A stretch of 30,070 bases of DNA from an uncultured Clostridia bacterium (GTDB lineage Bacteria; Bacillota; Clostridia; Christensenellales; Borkfalkiaceae), in the NCBI GenBank assembly GCA_947630775.1, contig CANRIY010000006.1:1-30070 (forward strand). Reading direction: 5' to 3'. How positions within the stretch are numbered: the stretch's first letter is position 1; every line of letters begins with the position of its first letter. A model generated the notes under the pieces. It saw only the letters and a program-made list of their open reading frames with translations, was not told the origin of the DNA and made no database searches. Below are positions 28,887 to 30,070 of this stretch, in pieces. Position numbers and translations under genes: made by a program.

Positions 28887-28915
28887 ATTGTATCAAAAAA
28901 GCGGGAAAATGTCAA
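28887..28915 (-). promoter_or_regulatory. promoter of the partner-switching unit
   Basis: Minus strand: -35 TTGACA (28910-28915), 17-base spacer, -10 TACAAT (28887-28892). The -35 hexamer contains the stop codon of the upstream HAD-IIA gene. The ~60-base leader has two weak hairpins. This is a housekeeping-type (sigma-A) promoter by sequence. Confidence 0.85.
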
Positions 28916-29700
28916 TCCCCGCCGAAAATATCGTTCAAATCCTCAAGAACGAGATCGGGCTTGTCCGTAAAATTTTTCATGCTCTCACGGGTCGTCTCGC
29001 CCGAGAGGACGAGGATGCTCCGCATGCCGCAGCGGTTTGCGAAGCGGACGTCCGTGTGCATCCTGTCCCCGACCATGCACATCTCCCCTGCGGAAACGCC
29101 CGCAAGCCGCGCAAGATATTCCCCCATCGGCGGGTACGGCTTTCCGATCACAATGGCCTTGCGGCGGGAAGAACGCTCGAACATGGCAAGGAAGGACCCC
29201 ACATCGGGCATGGAGCCGTAAGAGGTCGGGCAAACGTCGTCGGGATGGGTCGCAAGGAAGGGCACGCCGCGCTGCAAAAATGCATCGAGCCGCTTGATCT
29301 TCGCAAAAGTGAGTTCGGTATCATATGCGAGCACGCACACGTCGGGCGTATCGTCGTTGAGCGCGATCCCCGCCGCGCGGAATTCCGCCCGCACCGCCTC
29401 GGTGGCGATAAGGCACACCTTCGCCGCGGGATATCTCTCTTTGAGGTAGGAGACGGTCGCCATCGCCGAAGTATAGACGAGATCCCCCCTGCCGAACAGC
29501 CCGAGACGGGTGAGCCGCATGCGGTACTCCTCTTCCGTCTTTGAGGAATTGTTCGTCACAAAGACGAGCCGCTTTCCGCCCGTCCTGAGTTTTTGGAGCG
29601 TGGCGGGCATGCCGCCGATGGGCTTTCCGTCTAAGTAAACCGTCCCGTCAAGGTCGAGCAAAAACATGTTGACAGAGCGTAAGATCTCTTCCCTTGTCAT
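28912..29700 (-). CDS. HAD-IIA family hydrolase (NagD-like phosphatase)
   Basis: A 262-residue phosphatase of the NagD/PNPP group. Motif I is LLDLDGTVYLDG with Asp16/Asp18, VFVTNNSSKTEEEY is motif II, the C2 cap lies in the middle (PDVCVLAYDTELTFAKI) and motif IV is CMVGDRMHTDVRFANRCG. Substrates in this family include nucleotides, sugar phosphates and p-nitrophenyl phosphate; none can be chosen. The ATG overlaps the stop of the next gene upstream (ATGA), so the pair is one transcript. Confidence 0.93.
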   Translation of the reverse strand: MTREEILRSVNMFLLDLDGTVYLDGKPIGGMPATLQKLRTGGKRLVFVTNNSSKTEEEYRMRLTRLGLFGRGDLVYTSAMATVSYLKERYPAAKVCLIATEAVRAEFRAAGIALNDDTPDVCVLAYDTELTFAKIKRLDAFLQRGVPFLATHPDDVCPTSYGSMPDVGSFLAMFERSSRRKAIVIGKPYPPMGEYLARLAGVSAGEMCMVGDRMHTDVRFANRCGMRSILVLSGETTRESMKNFTDKPDLVLEDLNDIFGGD

Positions 29701-30070
29701 AATTCCTCCAAGAGCCCGAAGTCGCGGATGACGGCGGAGAGCCCCGCGGCACGCTCGGGCAGCGTCAAGAGCTCCGCGGGCGGGACTGTTTCCTCCCTTC
29801 CGCCGAGGGAGAAGTAGTTTCTCCTGTATGTATTGAGATTCCGCGTAATAAAACCGAGTTCGCGCAAAAACTCCGCCCGCCGCCCGCCGAAGACGAGGGA
29901 GCGCCTTGCAAACTCCTCTTCCGTGGGGGGAAGGACGGGGGGAACGCCCGCCCGCCGCGCCCGCGCCGCATAGTCCGCCACGACGTATTTTCGCGGCTCT
30001 CCGCAGCGGAAAAAGGCGGTATAGAGCGCCGTGAGCGCACAGAACGCCCCGAACGAGGAGCTTCTCCGCG
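29697..30070 (-). CDS. unrecognised protein, 5' part outside window
   Basis: The frame stays open to the window edge, so only the last ~123 codons are seen. The visible part has a hydrophobic-aromatic stretch (FGAFCALTALYTAFFRCG), then ADYAARARRAGVPPVLPPTE, REFLRELGFITRN-like sequence and an Arg/Tyr pair before NYFSLGG. I do not recognise it. It is translationally coupled to the HAD-IIA gene downstream, which may mean a shared substrate pathway, but no function is claimed. An internal GTG at 29981 is not used as the start. Confidence 0.7.
   Translation of the reverse strand, partial: RRSSSFGAFCALTALYTAFFRCGEPRKYVVADYAARARRAGVPPVLPPTEEEFARRSLVFGGRRAEFLRELGFITRNLNTYRRNYFSLGGREETVPPAELLTLPERAAGLSAVIRDFGLLEEL

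Overview
The window is G+C-rich, densely packed bacterial chromosome, mostly housekeeping genes. Its gene content (mcsA-mcsB-clpC, reverse rubrerythrin, CotF-type spore coat proteins, a SigB/SigF-type sigma factor with anti-sigma partners, a DUF3343/cysteine-desulfurase pair), its strong AGGAGG ribosome sites and its TTGACA/TATAAT promoters with 17-base spacers all point to an anaerobic member of the Firmicutes class Clostridia, probably an uncultured gut lineage. A Christensenellales-like relative is my guess, not a demonstration. Genes are tightly spaced, with many ATGA stop/start overlaps.

Layout. 1-4455 (minus) is one operon: an XRE regulator with membrane segments, a membrane protein, a DUF1653 protein, mcsA, mcsB and the first 315 codons of clpC. 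No ctsR is present. 4456-5322 is a gene-free block of repeats. 5323-9500 holds reverse rubrerythrin, a HAD phosphatase, argS and, divergently, ychF. 9501-10250 is a second repeat block, sharing with the first a ~129-bp inverted copy and a ~57-bp direct copy. 10254-16560 holds a MATE exporter behind a terminator-like leader, a leucine-rich-repeat lipoprotein, a PfoR-type PTS-IIC membrane protein, a left-handed beta-helix protein and a membrane protein.

16560-19130 is a visibly A+T-richer accessory island. It carries an XRE repressor and an ImmA/IrrE protease, then a three-gene cassette of DUF4417, a polymorphic toxin type 50 (Ntox50) domain and a small acidic protein. Between these two units a consensus promoter points into 100 bases with no normal gene, where a short hairpin-rich transcript ends in a terminator-like structure.

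19354-24088 has a 35-residue protein, two CotF-like proteins, endonuclease III, DUF3343 divergent from an EF2568-type cysteine desulfurase, two small hypotheticals and an S41 protease coupled to a PucR/CdaR-type regulator. 25238-27031 is a large membrane protein with a low-complexity tail and a distinctive C-terminal domain. 27078-28915 is a four-gene partner-switching module: STAS, degenerate HATPase, sigma factor, intact HATPase. The window ends with a HAD-IIA phosphatase and part of an unrecognised gene.

The most interesting points are the accessory toxin-like cassette with its orphan promoter/RNA, the sigma module with two unequal kinases, the MATE leader attenuator, and several promoters whose -10 box lies six bases from an ATG with no Shine-Dalgarno (possible leaderless mRNAs). 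All assignments were made by eye; no database or folding program was run.
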